64,000 nt of DNA from Euptelea pleiosperma (GCA_035048495.1 CM068543.1:21689751-21753750), one strand, 5' to 3'; positions 34,625 through 46,808 are shown, counted from the first letter of the stretch. The notes: a model not told the origin generated them from the sequence alone. Translations and numbers: made by a program.

Positions 34625-37600
34625 ATGAGTACATCTGAGGAGTCATCTTCTGCTAAGTCAGAGATCATTGTTGCCCCACCCAGTTTGGGAAGTCATGGTG
34701 ATCACAGCCCAGGCCTACAGATCACTACGGTGAAACTCGACGGGACCAACTACCTCGCATGGTCTCAATCTGCCAAGATGTACATCACCGGACGAGGCAA
34801 AGCCGGCTATATCACTGGACGCATCACTGCACCTGATTCCTCTGATGCCACGTTTGAGAAGTGGGAAGCAGAAAACTCGATGGTCATGTCATGGCTGCTT
34901 CATTCCATGCATCCATCGATCAGCACAGGCTTCCTCTTTCTCCCGACTGCCAAGGATATATGGGACACGGCATCTCAGACCTACTCCCAAGATGGGAATT
35001 TTGCTAGGATGTATGAACTTCAGCAGGAGATAGCACATCTGAAGCAAGGCGATCTTCCTTTGGGATCATACTACGCTATGTTACGCAGCAAGTGGGAAGA
35101 GGTAGATCACTACCAGACCTACACCCCTGCATGTACAAAGGATGCTACGGAGTTCCGGAAGAGGATTGTGCGCGGACGCATATTCGAGTTTCTTGGCGGC
35201 TTGAACCAGAGCTATGAGCAGGTTCGAGCCAACATCTTGGGCAGAAATCCACCGCCGTCGACCATTGCACAGGTCTACTCCTACATCCAGAGCAAGGACA
35301 GCAGGAGGAGAGCCATGAGCTCTAAGACAGATGCTGATGTTCCTTTATCTGAGAAGTCTGTCTTGGCCACTCAGAAATTGAGCAAACCCACATCCAAGAA
35401 GGATGGGGATCTTGATGATCGTGATCGACTCAGATGTGATCACTGTGGCAAGCGTCGCCACACTCGGGAAACCTGCTGGAGTCTTCATGGTCGTCCTGCA
35501 TAGTTCTCTGGGGGGAAGCAAGGCTCCTCGAAGAAGCCCTCTGGTAGCAAACATGGAACCTCAGCCGCTTATGCCACCAGTCAAGATTCCTCTGATGTGA
35601 CCCATTCCTCTGGGCAGTCCAACACCTTCTCTAGCATGGACATTGATAGGCTTTGACAATTACTTACTCAACTTGATGGCCCTTCCCCACCTACATCATC
35701 CTTTGCTCAGACAGGTACATCCCATTCAGCCCACCATGTGTCTACGTCACCCATTGGTCCTTCCTGGATCATTAATTCTGGTGCCTCCGATCATATGACT
35801 GGTATGCCATCCCTTTTCTCCATCTATAATATCTGCTCGGGTAAGAACAAGGTCCGTGTGGCTGATGACACCTTCTCCTCTATCTCAGGGAAGGGCACTA
35901 TCTCTGCCACACCTAATTTGTCTTTATCCTCTGTACTTCATGTTCCTAAATTCACCACTAACCTGCTTTCTGTTAGCCATCTTACTAAGAGCCTAAACTG
36001 CAGTGTTACCTTTTTTCCCACTCACTGTGTTTTTCAGGACTTGGAGACGAGGAGGATGATTGGCAGTGGTCGTGAGGATGGTGGATTGTACCTGCTCGAT
36101 AGCTAGCCGACCTCATATTCTGTTGCACATCAGTCTAGTGCCAATGTTAGTAGTTCTAGCGTTAATAAAGACCTGTTAATGCGATGGCATAACAGGTTAG
36201 GTCATTTACCACTTTCAGTCATGAAGAGTCTGTTACCTCAGTTTGCGTCTATTCTATTTTTTGAGTTCAACTGTGAAACTTGTGTACTTGCAAAACAATG
36301 TCGGGTGTCTTTTCCGACCAGTAATAAAAAAAGTACGTATCCTTTACAGCTTGTGCACTCTGATGTTTGGGGACCCAATCCCACCACTTCTATCTTTGGT
36401 TTTCGCTACTTTGTGGTTTTTGTGGATGACTAAATTCGTTACACTTGGATCTACCTTATGAAATCAAAAAATGAGGTGCATACTATCTTTCAGACCTTCT
36501 ATAAAATGGTGTGCAATCAATTGGGCACCACCCTAAAAGTCCTACGCACTGACAATGGGGGGGAATACATGTACAATGGCCTTGCCTCCTACTTTGAAGA
36601 GCATGGAATTCTTCATCAGACTTCATGTGCCGATACACCTCAACAGAATGGGACTGCTGAACGAAAGCATCGCCATGTCCTGGAGGTTGCTAGGGCACTT
36701 CTTCTTGGTACTCGGGTACCCGAGGGTTATTGGGCTGACGCTGTGTTGACTGCATCCTACTTGATAAATCGGATGCCCTCTCGTGTCTTGGGGTCGAAGT
36801 CTCCCCTTTCACTCCTGTTTCCTTCCTGTCCTGTGTTCTCCATTCCACTTAAGGTCTTTGGTTGTGTTTGCTATGTTCATGCCCATCACAGGAAGGACAA
36901 GTTAGATCTGAAAGCCGTTCGATGTGTGTTCCTTGGCTTTTCGTTCACTTAGAAGGGATATCGGTGTTTCCATCCCTCTACCCGTCGTCGGTTTGTTTCT
37001 CTAGATGTTACCTTTTTTGAGAGTCTTCCCTTCTTCTCAGTTGATCGGACTTCTCTTCAGGGGGAGCTTGGGAGTATTGACAAGAGTCCGATACCTCCAC
37101 AGGGGGAGATTCCTCAACCAGTACTCCTTGATTTGCCTGATGAGTCTCCTGTACCCTTGCCCTTATCTCCTACTGACACTGTGCCACAGGATCCGCAGCT
37201 GAAGATATATGCCAAACGACGTCAAAAAGAGAAACAGTCCACCATCCAAGCTCACTGCCAGGAAATCCAACTCGATCCAGGTAATCATGTCCTCAGTGAT
37301 CCTCATGATGATATGTCTGTTGCTCCTTCTACTATCCTTCCCATAGACATTGATGTACCTATTGCTCATCGGAAGGGTGTTCGGAACTGTGTTACCAAGC
37401 ACCCTATCTCTCACTTTGTTTCCTATCAACATCTCTCACCATCCTACAGGGCATTTGCTACTTCCCTATCCAGTGTCGCTCTGCCATCTGGTGTCTCAGA
37501 TGCCTTCAGCCAGCCTCAGTGGAAAGCAGTCATGCTAGAGGAGATGACAGCTCTAGAAAAGAATGGTACTTGGGATTTGGTTCCATTGCCTAGAGGAAAG

Positions 37601-39019
37601 AAACCCGTGGGGTGCAAGTGGGTATATACAGTGAAATACAAAGCAGATGGAAGCATCGACAGGTACAAGGCGATTCTCATTGCAAAAGGGTACACACAGA
37701 CTTATGAGATTGACTACCATGAGACGTTTGCTCTTGTGGCCAAGATGAACTCAGTTCGAGTTCTGTTATCTCTCGCGGCAAATTTTTCTTGGCCCCTCCA
37801 CCAGTTGGATGTCAAGAATGTCTTCCTCCATGGTGATCTAGAGGAAGAGGTCTACATGACAGGTCCTCCGGGGTTCAGTCCGACTAAGGGTAAGGAACTT
37901 GTGTGCAGACTGAAGAAAGCCTTGTATGGGCTTAAACAGTCACCAAGGGCTTGGTTCGAGAGGTTTAGTTCCGCAGTCAAGAAGATTGGCTACTCGCAGA
38001 GTCAGGCGAACCACACTCTCTTCATTAAGAGAAGTCAAGGTCGTCTTACTGCCCTTATTGTGTATGTGGATGATATCGTGGTCACAGGAGATGACCCAGA
38101 TGAGGTTTGCAGATTGAAAAAATACCTCGGCACAGAGTTCGAAATCAAGGATCTGGGAACCTTGAGATACTTTCTGGGCATTGAGGTTGCTAGGTCAAAG
38201 CAGGGTGTGTTCATCTCACAAAGAAAGTATGTACTTGATCTCCTTCGAGAGTCAGGAAACTTGGGAGCTAAACCAGCCGATACGCCTATAGAGCAGCAAC
38301 ATCGGCTGAATCCTGTTGATGGGGATCCCATTGCTGATACAGGCCTGTTCCAGAGACTTGTTGGGCGTCTCATCTACCTTTCGCTGACACGACCAGATAT
38401 TGCGTATGCAGTCAGTGTAATTAGTCAGTTCATGCATACCCCTCGCTCTCCACATCTTGAAGCAGCACACCGAGTGTTACTCTATCTTAAGGGGGCTCCA
38501 GGGAAGGGTATCCTGTTTAGTAAGAATGGACACCTGCGAGTTGAAGCTTATATAGACGCTGACTAGGCAGGTTTAGTCACTGACAGACGTTTCACATCAG
38601 GGTACTGCACGTATGTGGGAGGTAATCTGGTGTCTTGGCGCAGCAAGAAGCAACCAGTTGTCGCCCGCTCCAGTGCCGAAGCAGAGTACCGTTCTATGGC
38701 TCATGGTGTATGTGAGCTTTTATGGTTGAAGACTATGCTCAGTGAGCTCGGATATCCTGTCAAAGGGTCTATGCAACTGTATTGTGACAATAAAGCAGCC
38801 ATCAGCATTGCTCATAATCCAGTTCAACACGACAGGACAAAGCACATTGAGGTAGACCGTCACTTCATCAAAGAGAAGCTTGGTTAGGGACTTATTTGCA
38901 CACCGTATGTCCATACCGCTGATCAAGTTGCAGATGTGTTAACTAAAGGTGTTACTAAAGAGATCTTAGAGCACCTGTTATCCAAGCTGGGCATGATAGA
39001 TATCTTCGCACCAGCTTGA
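34625..39019 (+). pseudogene. Copia gag-pol polyprotein with seven in-frame stops
   Basis: One reading frame runs from the ATG at 34625 to a TGA at 39017 with no frame change. Stops interrupt it at 35501, 35654, 36104, 36431, 36950, 38564 and 38885. Visible domains are gag with a CX2CX4HX4C knuckle (near 35433-35475) and protease, where the usual D-S-G motif reads INSGASDHM, so the catalytic Asp is replaced by Asn. Next come the pre-integrase H-H-C-C region (MRWHNRLGH), an integrase core with Asp-Asp-Glu positions, a reverse transcriptase with YVDD near 38060, and RNase H. The element could not make its own full polyprotein without help. Confidence 0.95.
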
Positions 39020-39026
39020 GGGGGAG
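39018..39026 (+). promoter_or_regulatory. Polypurine tract
   Basis: GAGGGGGAG lies immediately before the 3' LTR, where plus-strand DNA synthesis is primed. Confidence 0.9.
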
Positions 39027-39236
39027 TGTTGTTAGGGACCTACTTGTAATATCTTATATTCTACAGGGGGCCCTTGTAATATTGTAAAACTTCACTTAAT
39101 ATATATATTGGGTGAAATCATGTAGGCTATTCTAAGCTCTACACGATTTCTCCTCTTCCCCCAATTCTCTTCTCCTCTCCTCTCTTCCATCTCTAACCCT
39201 AATCTCTTATCCTGGTTACGATTCAAGATTACAACA
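39027..39236 (+). repeat. 3' LTR of the copia element
   Basis: It is 210 bp, starts TGTTGTTAGGG, ends ATTACAACA, and is followed by the target duplication ATTGT. Confidence 0.95.
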
Positions 39237-39241
39237 ATTGT

Positions 39242-39794
39242 AACATGACATTTTCTCTCTAAATGCTTTCTACACTTCTTCAGTTCACTACCAAGTTTCT
39301 TTTTATAAGTAACTTTTCCTTTTAGATTCTCCAAGAACTTCATTTGCCACTCTTTTGATACAACTACTCATTACATCTCACATTACCGTAGTTTCTGTAT
39401 CTAAATCCTTTTTTCCTCTACTAATTTATTTCTAAAGAATACTACCCTATCTCTTTTTGGGTTTTATCATCTAATTTTTGGGCACCTTTTACTTTCATTC
39501 CTTTTTTTCTCTCTTATGCAAACATTTGTAACTACAGTCTATGTTGCATAGTCAAACTCTCTATTGGGATGACCTTATTATCTTTTGCATATTGCACGAT
39601 CCCTCCTTTTAAGAAGAAAAAAGTCTATTTGACTTTTGTTCAATCCACCCTTAAAATTTATTAAATTGTTCATCTCTCTACCTAAAGTATGTATTTTCTA
39701 CTATTAGATCATACGCCATAGCAAACTCAAAAATTGTAACCCCCATCTCATTTCTTTCTCCAAACCCTTATCCTCCCTGTACTCACTCATATAA
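39242..39794 (-). mobile_element. RTE-clade LINE, middle part (antisense)
   Basis: The stretch continues the antisense LINE interrupted by the copia element. It is CT-rich with decayed complementary coding sequence, and is itself ended by the MITE at 39795. Confidence 0.55.
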
Positions 39795-40589
39795 TGTTTT
39801 TAAAAGCGCGAGGCATACAAGAGGCAATTTCCCTTTGTGAGGCAAGGTGTAAGCCTCAAGGCAGAATGAGGCATAAGCCTTAATTTATTTTTTTTTAAAA
39901 ATGCTCTAAAAATTCCAAGTGTAACAACCACTGAAATAAAAAGAAAATGAAAATAATAAATTTGATAGCTCTTCTTTTTAAAGATTTACCCTACTAGGGT
40001 GACAGCTCCGAGACAAATAAGATAATCAAACTCATAAATCAGGTCTCAATTCATAGAACAAAGATAATAAGTTAACAAATAAGTGAACAAAAAAATACCA
40101 ATCTAATCGTGGATCAACGAAGAAGCAAGTAGCAACATCAAGGAACAAAATCTATAGTTCTAAACCTACAACTTTTGAATGAATATGTTAAGAAGGGGGG
40201 AAAATTTGAAATTTTCAAGTTCTTATCTCAAAAGTAGAGTAAACCCTTAATCGTGTGTATTTGATATGTTTTGTTTGCAAGAAACTTGTAGGAAGTGACA
40301 TAATCGTAATCGGATTAGAAATGAACAACTATAAAAAAAAATTCTCTATACGAGAAAACTAGGGCACAAGAAATAAGAGAAGGAAGATAGTTAAAACCAC
40401 TTCCTTTAAGGTCGTTTTTGACATAAAAATGCATTAGGAGGGTATTTTGGGGCGGTAGGTAATATACGTCGAGGCTTACAGCTCGATTGTGCCTCAAGCC
40501 TTGAGGCTTAAGCCTCACAAAATCCAATTGAAGCTTAAACCTCGAGACACAATATGAGTGCCTCGCCTTTAGGCATGCCTTTAAAAACA
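39795..40589. mobile_element. 795-bp MITE with GAGGC-rich inverted ends
   Basis: The ends are TGTTTTTAAAAGCGCGAGGC and the complement of AGGCATGCCTTTAAAAACA. Both subterminal regions are full of GAGGCTTAAGCCTC-type words. A partial second copy lies at 41396-41560. I could not fix a target duplication. Confidence 0.6.
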
Positions 40590-42055
40590 TTGTTCTCATA
40601 TTCTCTACTTTCTTTCTCTAAATGCTCATTTAAGCCTCGTCCTATAGGTATCCTCTTCATTCATAATTTCTCAAAATTGTCTCGTAATACTCTCATCTAA
40701 TCCTACTTGTATTCATAATCACTAATAATTTGAACTATCTCTTCTTCCTAAGACTTCAATTGCACAAAATGGGAGCGGGTGCGGGAGTAGGAGCGAACAA
40801 GCAGTTGGTATAAGGAATCCCTAGAGTTTGGAATGCCTATATATATATAGGGGGACAAAACTTTTGACAACAATTTTGGCGTACCCACATGGAAGATGAA
40901 TCAATGGCTGATTTTTGGTGAGGATGATCTCCTCACCATATAGATCACCCCTACAAAAAATTCAGTCCATTCCGAAATTTCTAACCCCATCAAATGTGGT
41001 TTTCAAGCTAACGGTATCGGAATGATTTTGAATTTTTGTGAGGATGATCTTCTCAACATAGAGACCATCCTCGCCAAAAATCATCCCATTCCAAAACTTC
41101 TAATTTATATATTTGCCCGTACCAATTTTTTGTTGTCAAAATTTTTGTCCCTCGATCCTGACCCTATATATAAAAAATCTGTCATTATGTCCAATCTGAT
41201 AAATTAGTGATTTTTTTACTGGTAGAATACATTATATTATAATTTCTTAAGTTCTTCACAACATAGAAGAATCATTGAGTTTTGTTCCAAAATTTCATGT
41301 CAAATGCTTCTTGTTAAGAGTCCATCTCAAACAAGTTCGGGTTTCAGCCAATTTAAAACTGTGAGCCCGAAGAGCTCCCAAGTTAAGAGTGCGGAAGCGC
41401 GGAGGGAAAATACATCGAATCTTATAGCTCGACTGCGCCTCAAGACTCAAGCCTTGAGACTTACGCCTTAACTGAATGAGGCTTAAGCCTCATAAAATCT
41501 AATCGAGGCTTAAACCTCTAGGCACAATATGGGCGCCTCACCTCGAGGCATGCCTTTAATAACACTTCTCTCATATTATTTACTTTCTTTCCTTAAATGC
41601 TAATTTAAGTCTCGTCTTATAAGTATCCTCTTCATCCATATTTTCTCATAATTATCTCTTAATACTCTTCATCTAATCCTACTCGAATGTATAGTAATGT
41701 GAATTATCTCTTCTCCTAAGACCTTAGTTGCACGAAATGGGAGCGAGTGTGGGAGCAAGAGAGGAGAAGCAGGTGTTATAAGTCCTAGGGTTTCAAACGC
41801 CTAAGAAGCGTTCGTGTGTGTGTGTGTGATTAATAAATTCTATTTGAAGTTTATAATGTTATATTTGTGGTAGAATACATTATCTTATAACTTCTTAAGT
41901 TCTTCACAATATAGAAGAATCATTGGCTTTGTTTCCAAAATTTCTTGTCAAATGCTTCTTTAAAGAGTTCATCTCAAACAAGTTCAGGTTTTTGTCAACT
42001 TAAAACTACGAGTCCGAAGAGCTCCCAAGTTATAAGTGCAGAAGTGAAGTTCTAG
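40590..42055 (-). repeat. Tandem duplication within the decayed RTE element
   Basis: 40600-40835 matches 41575-41800 (ACTTTCTTTC, TCATCTAATCCTACT, AATGGGAGCG), and 41211-41400 matches 41865-42050 (TAGAATACATTAT, CAAGTTC.GGTTT, GAAGAGCTCCCAAGTTA). The first copy contains the MITE at 40852-41161; the second does not. Confidence 0.75.
40852..41161. mobile_element. Small Mutator-like MITE
   Basis: The inverted ends are GGGACAAAACTTTTGACAAC and the complement of GTTGTCAAAATTTTTGTCCC. The inner sequence (GTACCCACATGGAAGAT, CAATGGCTGATTTTTGGTG) is shared with 21269-22118. Absence from the sister tandem copy at about 41800 supports a later insertion. Confidence 0.65.
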
Positions 42056-42059
42056 AGTG

Positions 42060-42330
42060 GGAGCATCAACCTACACAGGAGTTTCCTACAACTAAGCCTA
42101 AGACTAGCTTAATTGACACAAGCCTATCACTTACCCTATCAACACTTACAACACTATCTATCAAATATTTCTCTACTACCATACCTATCCCGTTTGTAGC
42201 ATTTTCATCTCCTTTGTAAAAATGTTTGTAGCACTCCCTAAGACCTTTGGCTTTTTCTCCTTTATTTTTAATATCTTGTAGGCACACTATGTTGACTTTC
42301 CTCCTCCCAGTCCTTGCCATATAAAGTCCC
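42060..42330 (-). mobile_element. RTE endonuclease-domain fragment (antisense)
   Basis: The minus strand has an 84-codon open frame containing RRKVNIVCLQD, followed by GIGMVVEKYLID and DRLVSIKLVLG. This is the N-terminal AP-endonuclease pattern of plant RTE elements (CLQETKW-like, GVG.IVDK-like). It marks the 5' side of the same antisense LINE. Confidence 0.75.
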
Positions 42331-43239
42331 CAAATTATAAGTGGCTAAATGGATTCTATTTTTCAGACTAGCTTCTTCACCCACACTTGTCCAGCCTGAT
42401 GCGGGAGCCCTTACCTACTTTTCACCACAAGCAGGCATCTCTGTAGCACATCGCTTACATGGGACGCCTTAGCCAACCCTTGCTCACTTATCACTGCACC
42501 CAGGTTACTATGCAACACGTTGTTTCGGGGAAATGGCCTAGAATGAGTCGAATTAGCAATTTCAGATTTGTGTGAAAGGATTTGACCTGATTTTTACGCC
42601 GACCGTCAACCTAACATAAACCTCATCCTTTATCTGTGCTTGGTACCGGTAATGCAGTGTAGAAAAAGACACTACACAGTGAATTAATAATGCTTACTTT
42701 GTTTCAGCTACAAGGTAAATTGTTAGTGAAATTGATACCCTTTTAATTTTTGGCATGTTTAAGAATCCATTGCTTCATCAATATATTTTGCTCCCACATG
42801 AAAAGGAAAGTCCTTCATCTCGTTGAAAGGGCTATATCAAGCAGTAGCTAGTTGTATTCCCCTTTTGCAACAAGAATACTCCTTTCTCTAAAATATAGCA
42901 TTTTAGAGACACAGAGAACTAATGAAATGTCAAAAAATATGTAAACTTGGAAAACTAAATGTTCAGAACAAAAATCTGAATCTGCCAATATACATCACAT
43001 TTTCTCCCTTTTAGATATATTATGTTCATAATTTTCCATATTCTTAAATATAGGCCTCATGTTGTTTCAGATTGCATTTTTTTTTTTTTGGTAAGTTTGG
43101 CAATGTGTACAAAGGACAGGGAAATTAGAAAGATGGGTGAGTCATGACAATGTCTTTGCTCAATGGGTGAGTCACTACTTAACAATAATATAAATTAATT
43201 AACAACAATAAGAAATGCAAAACACAATTGACATGCAAA

Positions 43240-43560
43240 CATGTGTGTACATATGTATTATAATATAATTTTTTATTTATTTTAAATCAAAAGTTTTTTT
43301 AATAAAAATAAATAAAGAAATATGAGAAAAGTAAAAGAAAACATTGGTATACACACTGGAGCTATCCAATAACGTAATAAATATAAGTAGATTTATAAGA
43401 GGGAAGACTATCAAACAACTATAGCTGTATTTAACAACTTAAAAAAGTACTATATGGAGGATGTAACTCTCCAACCCTCTTTTACAAATCATTTATTTAA
43501 TGAAAATCATTCAAATAAAGAGTGATATTGCCCTAAAAGTGTCATGTCCTTGTTAGATAG
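43240..43560. repeat. Partial MITE of the GTAACAAGGACAC family, copy 4
   Basis: It is close to 56925-57235 in the same orientation: TACATATGTATTATAATATAA, GGAGCTAT.CAATAACGTAAT, AATATAAGTAGATTTATA and TATATGGAGGATG. The terminal inverted ends are not preserved. Confidence 0.6.
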
Positions 43561-44096
43561 AGTTACTTATATTAGTGTTCATTGCTAAAAGGTTAAAAAA
43601 ATGAACTACAAAAGATAAAGGAAGGATACATACTATTTCTTCTTATAAAACATAATCTGTTTTGTTCTTTTAAATTTTTCATTTTCATGGTTTCTTAAGT
43701 TTTATATTTCTTTGCTTTCCCTAAGTTATTACTATTTCGAAACAGTATATCTTTAATGCGATATGCATTTTGTTATAAGTTTAATACATTTAAAGGATTA
43801 TTGGGCCTACACACGTACACCCTGCATGTTGGTGTTCAAGTTACACAATAAGCCCCTGAAACATTTTGTTGCATAAATTACCACAGCAAGGGTTTGGAGC
43901 AATTTTACCTTGTTATTCTATCATTTGTCTTCTGTGAAACCTGAATAATTTTCAAGGATTTAATTTCATTCGAATAATTGACTGTTATCAGTGAATAAAT
44001 AAGTTCAAATATGAACTGGCCACCATGCTTTATTGACTAGTCCTTAAAACTTTTTTGAGGACTAATTTAGTGGTCTCTGTTTTTTCCCTTCCCCAG

Positions 44097-45548
44097 GATA
44101 GTGTGAGGACAGAAAAGTTACCGTATGAGGGTTTAAATTTTACTGAGGAAAGATTAAGTGTGACCTCATTCTCCAGGCAGTTAGGGGACCAAATGACACT
44201 GGCCAAGTCTTACGTGATTATTGCTAAAGAGCACAATAATCTACAGCTTGCTTGGGAGCTCAGCTCGAAGATCAGGAGTTGCCAGCTCTTGCTTTCGAAA
44301 GCTGCCATGAGAGGAAAACCCATCACACTAGATGAAGCACAGCTCTTAGTTAAGGGCCTATCGTCTCTAATCTACAAGGCACAAGACGCACATTACGATA
44401 TCGCAACGACAATCGTCACGATGAAATCCCACATCCAAGCCCTTGAAGAGCGTGCAAATGCAGCAACAGTGCAGAGTGCAGCATTCGGGCAATTGGCTGT
44501 GGAGGCACTACCCAAGAGCCTCCACTGCCTGAATACCAAGCTCACAGCTGATTGGCTCACAAATCGCATACTACAGGAGGTCGCGGACGAGAAGAGGAAC
44601 TCCCCTCGACTTGTAGACAACAACCTCTACCACTTCTGCATATTCTCAGATAATGTGCTGGCAACCTCAGCTGTAGTGAACTCCACTGTCTCCAACGCTG
44701 ACCATCCGAAGCAGCTTGTCTTTCACATCGTAACAGATGGAATCAGTTATGGGGCAATGCAGACGTGGTTCATTGCGAATGACTTCAAGGGGTCCATTAT
44801 AGACGTCCAGAACATAGAGGAGTTCTCTTGGTTGAATATCTCCTACTCTCCTGTGATAAAACAGCTCCTTGATCCAGAGGCTCGGGCTTACTATTTCGGG
44901 GGGTCTCAGGATCTGAAAGGCGAAGTTAAGTTTCGGATTCCAAAGTACCTATCTTTGCTAAACCACTTGCGGTTTTACATCCCAGAAATATACCCATTGC
45001 TGGAGAAAGTGGTATTTCTAGACGACGATGTCGTCGTCCAGAAGGATCTGACCCCTCTTTTCTCCTTGGATTTGCATGGAAACGTGAATGGAGCAGTGGA
45101 GACTTGCCTCGAGGCATTCCATCGTTACTACAAGTACCTCAATTTTTCAAACCCGCTCATCAGCTCGAAATTTGACCCACAGGCCTGTGGATGGGCATTC
45201 GGGATGAACATCTTTGATCTGATTGCATGGAAGAAAGCAAATGTGACCGCACGTTATCACTACTGGCAGGAACAGAATGGTGATCGGACACTTTGGAAGT
45301 TGGGAACTCTTCCCCCTGGCCTCCTGACATTTTATGGATCGACCGAGCCACTTGATCGGAGATGGCATGTGTTAGGGTTGGGGTACAACTTCAACATCGA
45401 CAACCGTCTCATCGAGAGCGCAGCTGTCATTCACTTTAATGGGCACATGAAGCCATGGCTAAAGTTTGCTATCAGCAGGTATAAGCCTCTATGGGAACAG
45501 TATGTAAATCATACCCACCCATATGTGCAAGATTGCATCACGAGTTGA
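44097..45548 (+). CDS. GAUT11: GAUT11-like galacturonosyltransferase, exon 2 (catalytic)
   Basis: This exon encodes residues 51-533 and ends at TGA. The product is a CAZy GT8 enzyme of the GAUT family, which transfers galacturonic acid from UDP-GalA to homogalacturonan in the Golgi. It reads RTEKLPYEGLNFT, then the conserved stem LAKSYVIIAKEHNNL and HYDIATTIVTMKSHIQALEE. The GT8 fold follows from LVDNNLYHFCIFSDN and HIVTDG (about residue 260). The metal-binding FLDDDVVVQKDL has DDD at about residues 359-361. The C-terminal part has ACGWAFGMN, WHVLGLGY and HFNGHMKPW. Total length, 533, is close to the roughly 537 of Arabidopsis GAUT11, and exon 1's membrane anchor fits GAUT11 best among the family as I recall it; GAUT10 is the alternative. 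No frame damage is seen. The acceptor CCCCAG precedes GAT at 44097 in phase 0. Confidence 0.93.
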   Translation, partial: DSVRTEKLPYEGLNFTEERLSVTSFSRQLGDQMTLAKSYVIIAKEHNNLQLAWELSSKIRSCQLLLSKAAMRGKPITLDEAQLLVKGLSSLIYKAQDAHYDIATTIVTMKSHIQALEERANAATVQSAAFGQLAVEALPKSLHCLNTKLTADWLTNRILQEVADEKRNSPRLVDNNLYHFCIFSDNVLATSAVVNSTVSNADHPKQLVFHIVTDGISYGAMQTWFIANDFKGSIIDVQNIEEFSWLNISYSPVIKQLLDPEARAYYFGGSQDLKGEVKFRIPKYLSLLNHLRFYIPEIYPLLEKVVFLDDDVVVQKDLTPLFSLDLHGNVNGAVETCLEAFHRYYKYLNFSNPLISSKFDPQACGWAFGMNIFDLIAWKKANVTARYHYWQEQNGDRTLWKLGTLPPGLLTFYGSTEPLDRRWHVLGLGYNFNIDNRLIESAAVIHFNGHMKPWLKFAISRYKPLWEQYVNHTHPYVQDCITS

Positions 45549-46799
45549 AAATGCACTTACTTATCCATCTGAGTCATTTCGATGCTATCTTCAATATGTC
45601 ATGAATGCTCGATTGATATCACAATTGATTGATATCGGGCCTCTCGTTTTCTTTTTATTTTGATAGAAAAAAATCTTATACATAAGTTAAGAATGTACAA
45701 GGTCTTGGGGTGTGGGGGATTCATTTTTGGGTATGGGTTTACCTTTCCCCGATCTGGAAAGGTGTAGGATTCTTTGTTTTGTAGCAAATTTTGTAATAAT
45801 CTCTCTGCTACTTTTGATTGCAAAATGACCATTTTTTTTGTAATCCAACCAATTGATCTGCTGATAATTGTAAAACAAGTTTTTCAAGGCCCTACTTTTA
45901 AGGGTCTTCTCTGTGAAGTATTTGGCATTGGAGCACTTAAGCCAGTTCTGTGTGCTTGTGTAACTTCTGGTGGGAGTCTGGAATGTATAAACTGACATGA
46001 CACATGGCTTGTATTGTTACCAAACCTGGAAGTATAAACATAGCCCAGAAACTTAAATACTGATGATAACTTAGTAGAGATGAAAGGCTTATAAGCAAAA
46101 TGTCGAAAGCAACATGACACCATCACAGAAGATCCACGATCCGGCTGATCTGTGTGACAAGAAACCACCGAATGGAGTTCCTTCGATAAAACCGTCCTAT
46201 TTCTTGCAAGGGGTGGTGACAGAGGAGTGCTTTCTGCTAGAACCTTGCTGTTAGCTGCCAATACAAGTAAGTTGTAAGCAGAGCATCATCCAGTTCATTG
46301 CTTGAAATGTGATTTACTGCATTTTATGCCACATAACTCTTTTTTCTTTCCAAAGATGTATAGAAGTGTGAGATTTAATGATGAAAGGAGACAGTTGAAA
46401 ATCTGGTCTAACAGAGGTGGAGTGCTGGCCATACAACAAACAACACACTCCAATAACACTCTCCCTCGGCACTTTGCCGAGAGTCGAAACCTACTGGGAC
46501 CTCCTGCTGTACTCTAAAAGCTTAAACTGTTAGAGGGGAGGTGTAACTATGTATATCAAAGGGTCCACGGGTCTAACAGAGACGGGGTGCTGGCCATACG
46601 ACCAAACAACAGACTCCAATAACAAAGAGGTTGGTCTCCCTAAATACAGACTGTTCAAAAAGAGAAGAGAGGTGAAGAATATCGTGTAGATTGGGATAAA
46701 TTCGCCAAAATCCATCTGCTGGTCCTTTTGAGAGCAACTCCATTAGATTTGTGTCATGGGACAGTTTTTTACAAACAAGTCTACCAGTGGTCCGGTAGA
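45549..46799. other. 3' flank of the GAUT11-like gene
   Basis: It probably includes the 3' untranslated region. A short direct repeat (TCTAACAGAG..GGGTGCTGGCCATAC) occurs near 46407 and 46572. I see no further gene. Confidence 0.4.
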
Positions 46800-46808
46800 T
46801 AAAATTCA

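Larger units (their letters stand above)
33840..39236 (+). mobile_element. Ty1-copia LTR retrotransposon, full length but defective
   Basis: The element is 5397 bp with two 210-bp LTRs, starting TGTTGT and ending ACAACA, and is flanked on both sides by ATTGT (33835-33839, 39237-39241). A primer-binding site and polypurine tract are present. Domain order is gag, protease, integrase, reverse transcriptase, RNase H, which defines the copia superfamily. It sits in the antisense RTE remnant inside the GAUT11 intron, in the same orientation as the host gene. Its coding region is interrupted by seven stops. Confidence 0.97.
27875..44096 (+). other. 16.2-kb GC-AG intron of the GAUT11-like gene
   Basis: The donor is CAG|GCAAGT and the acceptor is TTTTTCCCTTCCCCAG|GATAGT. 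The intron contains a 108-bp tandem duplication, RTE fragments, a complete Ty1-copia element, several MITEs and an 18-bp L1-tail insertion, listed separately. The unassigned stretches 28120-29070, 30270-31955 and 42520-43240 show no gene I can support. Confidence 0.8.

Noticed and set aside
33840..39236. Intact, potentially active copia element
   Set aside because: Seven in-frame stops and an altered protease active site show it is defective, despite intact LTRs and a perfect target duplication.
43070..43105. Poly(T) plus GGTAAGTTTGG, resembling an antisense L1 tail
   Set aside because: The flanks do not form a direct repeat, so an insertion cannot be supported.
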